A program made the translations under genes and the position numbers. DNA of 7,225 nucleotides, from contig CAIOSS010000289.1 of NCBI GenBank assembly GCA_903860995.1, positions 1 to 7,225 of the forward strand, read 5' to 3'. The stretch's first letter is position 1; every line of letters starts with the position of its first letter. The notes under the pieces are model-generated. The model had not been told where the DNA came from. It was given only the letters and a program-made list of their open reading frames with translations, and did not search any database. Source of the DNA: an uncultured delta proteobacterium (lineage in GTDB: Bacteria; Myxococcota_A; Polyangia; Polyangiales; Ga0077539). Positions 6,539 to 7,225 of this stretch are shown in pieces.

Positions 6539-7089
6539 TTTGCGGGAAGCTCGTGCTCTTCTGGAGCGGGCGCGCGGAGGGCAAGCCGGAGCGCTCGAGC
6601 CGCCTGCCCTCGGTGGTCGAAGGGTGGCGCAGCGTCGGCGCAGACAAGGCCGGTGGGCCCTGGAAGGCCCTCGTCGAGGGGCTGCCGGGGATGCAAGGGC
6701 CAGCGCGCAATGGCAATGATGCACTCTGGAAGCTGCGCAACGACCGGGCGCATCGGATGGCGACGCACACGCCCGATCGCAGCGAGGAGGCGCAGAAGCT
6801 CGAACGCGTGTTGCCGATCGTGGAGGCGATGGCACGCGCGCTCTTCGTGCCGGGCGGGTTCACGCTCGTGCGGCGGGTGTCGATGGAGCCGCTGCAGGTC
6901 GTGCGAGTGCATGGGGCGCACCGGCAGGGCATCGTGGCCATCGCGCACTCCCCTTCGAGCATCGTGCTCCCCTGGCGGCAACGATGTTCCTGAGCGGGAT
7001 TCCGCTTCCTGCGAACCCGCTGCTCGTGCAAGCCTCCATTCCGGCGGGTCTTGGAGCATGACAGTCCGGGGGGGGAGGTGCGGCGAGCG

Positions 7090-7225
7090 ATGACCATCGA
7101 GCACGACGTTTGGATCACATGGCAGGGCGAGTACGCGATCGGCGACGAGCAGAAGCCCATGTCCGTGCGACTGCGCTTCGCAGCAGATGGCGCGGTGGAC
7201 GGCGATGGCGAGGACGAGGTGGGCG
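7090..7225 (+). CDS. Unrecognised protein, N-terminal part only
   Basis: The frame opens at an ATG at 7090 and runs past the window end, giving 45 residues: MTIEHDVWITWQGEYAIGDE, then KPMSVRLRFAADGAVDGDGE and a further acidic stretch. A GGGAGG sequence lies about 11 nt upstream. The N-terminus has beta-strand-like alternation and an acidic Asp/Gly/Glu run, and no signal peptide or membrane segment is present. I recognise no family. It begins 28 bp after the likely end of the zinc-ribbon/HEPN-like pseudogene, so the two were probably one operon. Confidence 0.6.
   Translation, partial: MTIEHDVWITWQGEYAIGDEQKPMSVRLRFAADGAVDGDGEDEVG

Larger units (their letters stand above)
6063..7061 (+). pseudogene. 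Zinc-ribbon / HEPN-like protein gene, split by a MITE
   Basis: The ATG at 6063 starts a zinc-ribbon (CPDH at 4-7, CPEC at 21-24), then an alanine/proline linker and a helical region (LSVTERLNNALFAAYQAMRT, RLRMPHWGEWTEL). At codon 126 the 100-bp element intervenes and adds 13 codons and a TAG stop at 6477-6479. Removing the element and one TTT joins codon 126 in frame to LVLFWSGRAEGKPE and onward, including LWKLRNDRAH, whose R-N-x-x-x-H matches the HEPN ribonuclease motif (R191, H196 of the repaired protein). The repaired frame stops at 6993. A shift of frame near 6970-6983 would continue with TMFLSGIPLPANPLLV to a TGA at 7059-7061, which reads like the genuine C-terminus, so a second lesion is likely. 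As it stands, the gene can make only a 138-residue product lacking the HEPN motif. Start choice: a TTG at 6027 is open upstream, but its extra residues look non-coding. The HEPN call rests on one motif. Confidence 0.82.

Overview
The window is very GC-rich (by eye about two-thirds G+C) with strong G/C preference at third codon positions. The gene mix (SIR2-type sirtuin, lipoprotein-anchored formylglycine-enzyme-like relic, zinc-ribbon/HEPN-like protein, many uncharacterised proteins) suggests a large-genome, environmental, GC-rich bacterium such as a myxococcote or a relative. This placement is an inference from style; no marker gene is present.

Left part (1-938, + strand): the possible tail of an upstream gene, then one uncharacterised acidic protein, then about 200 bp with no supported gene where it converges with the sirtuin.

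Middle part (939-4079, all - strand, read right to left): a helix-turn-helix-like protein overlaps by 4 bp an ADP-ribosylglycohydrolase (ARH/DraG family). After a 287-bp gap comes a decayed FGE-sulfatase (SUMF1/EgtB/PvdO type) lipoprotein gene, and 54 bp further an intact SIR2-family NAD-dependent deacylase. Two intact enzymes of NAD+/ADP-ribose chemistry therefore sit on one strand, with a probable DNA-binding protein at the head. The coupled HTH-ARH pair is the best candidate for an undescribed functional module. Whether the sirtuin belongs to the same unit is uncertain because a dead gene lies between.

A roughly 630-bp divergent intergenic region (4080-4709) holds an inverted repeat that could be an operator for the HTH gene. 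It is followed by two overlapping + strand membrane-protein genes: a DUF4126-like protein and an unrecognised multi-pass protein.

Right part (6063-7225, + strand): a gene for a zinc-ribbon protein with a HEPN-like RNxxxH motif is split by a 100-bp element. The element has near-perfect 21-bp terminal inverted repeats and is flanked by TTT direct repeats. Removing the element plus one TTT restores the reading frame exactly, so this is a textbook MITE insertion; it also supplies the premature stop. A partial, unrecognised CDS begins at 7090 and runs off the end. Two disrupted genes within about 5 kb, of quite different kinds, give the window the look of an accessory region in decay.
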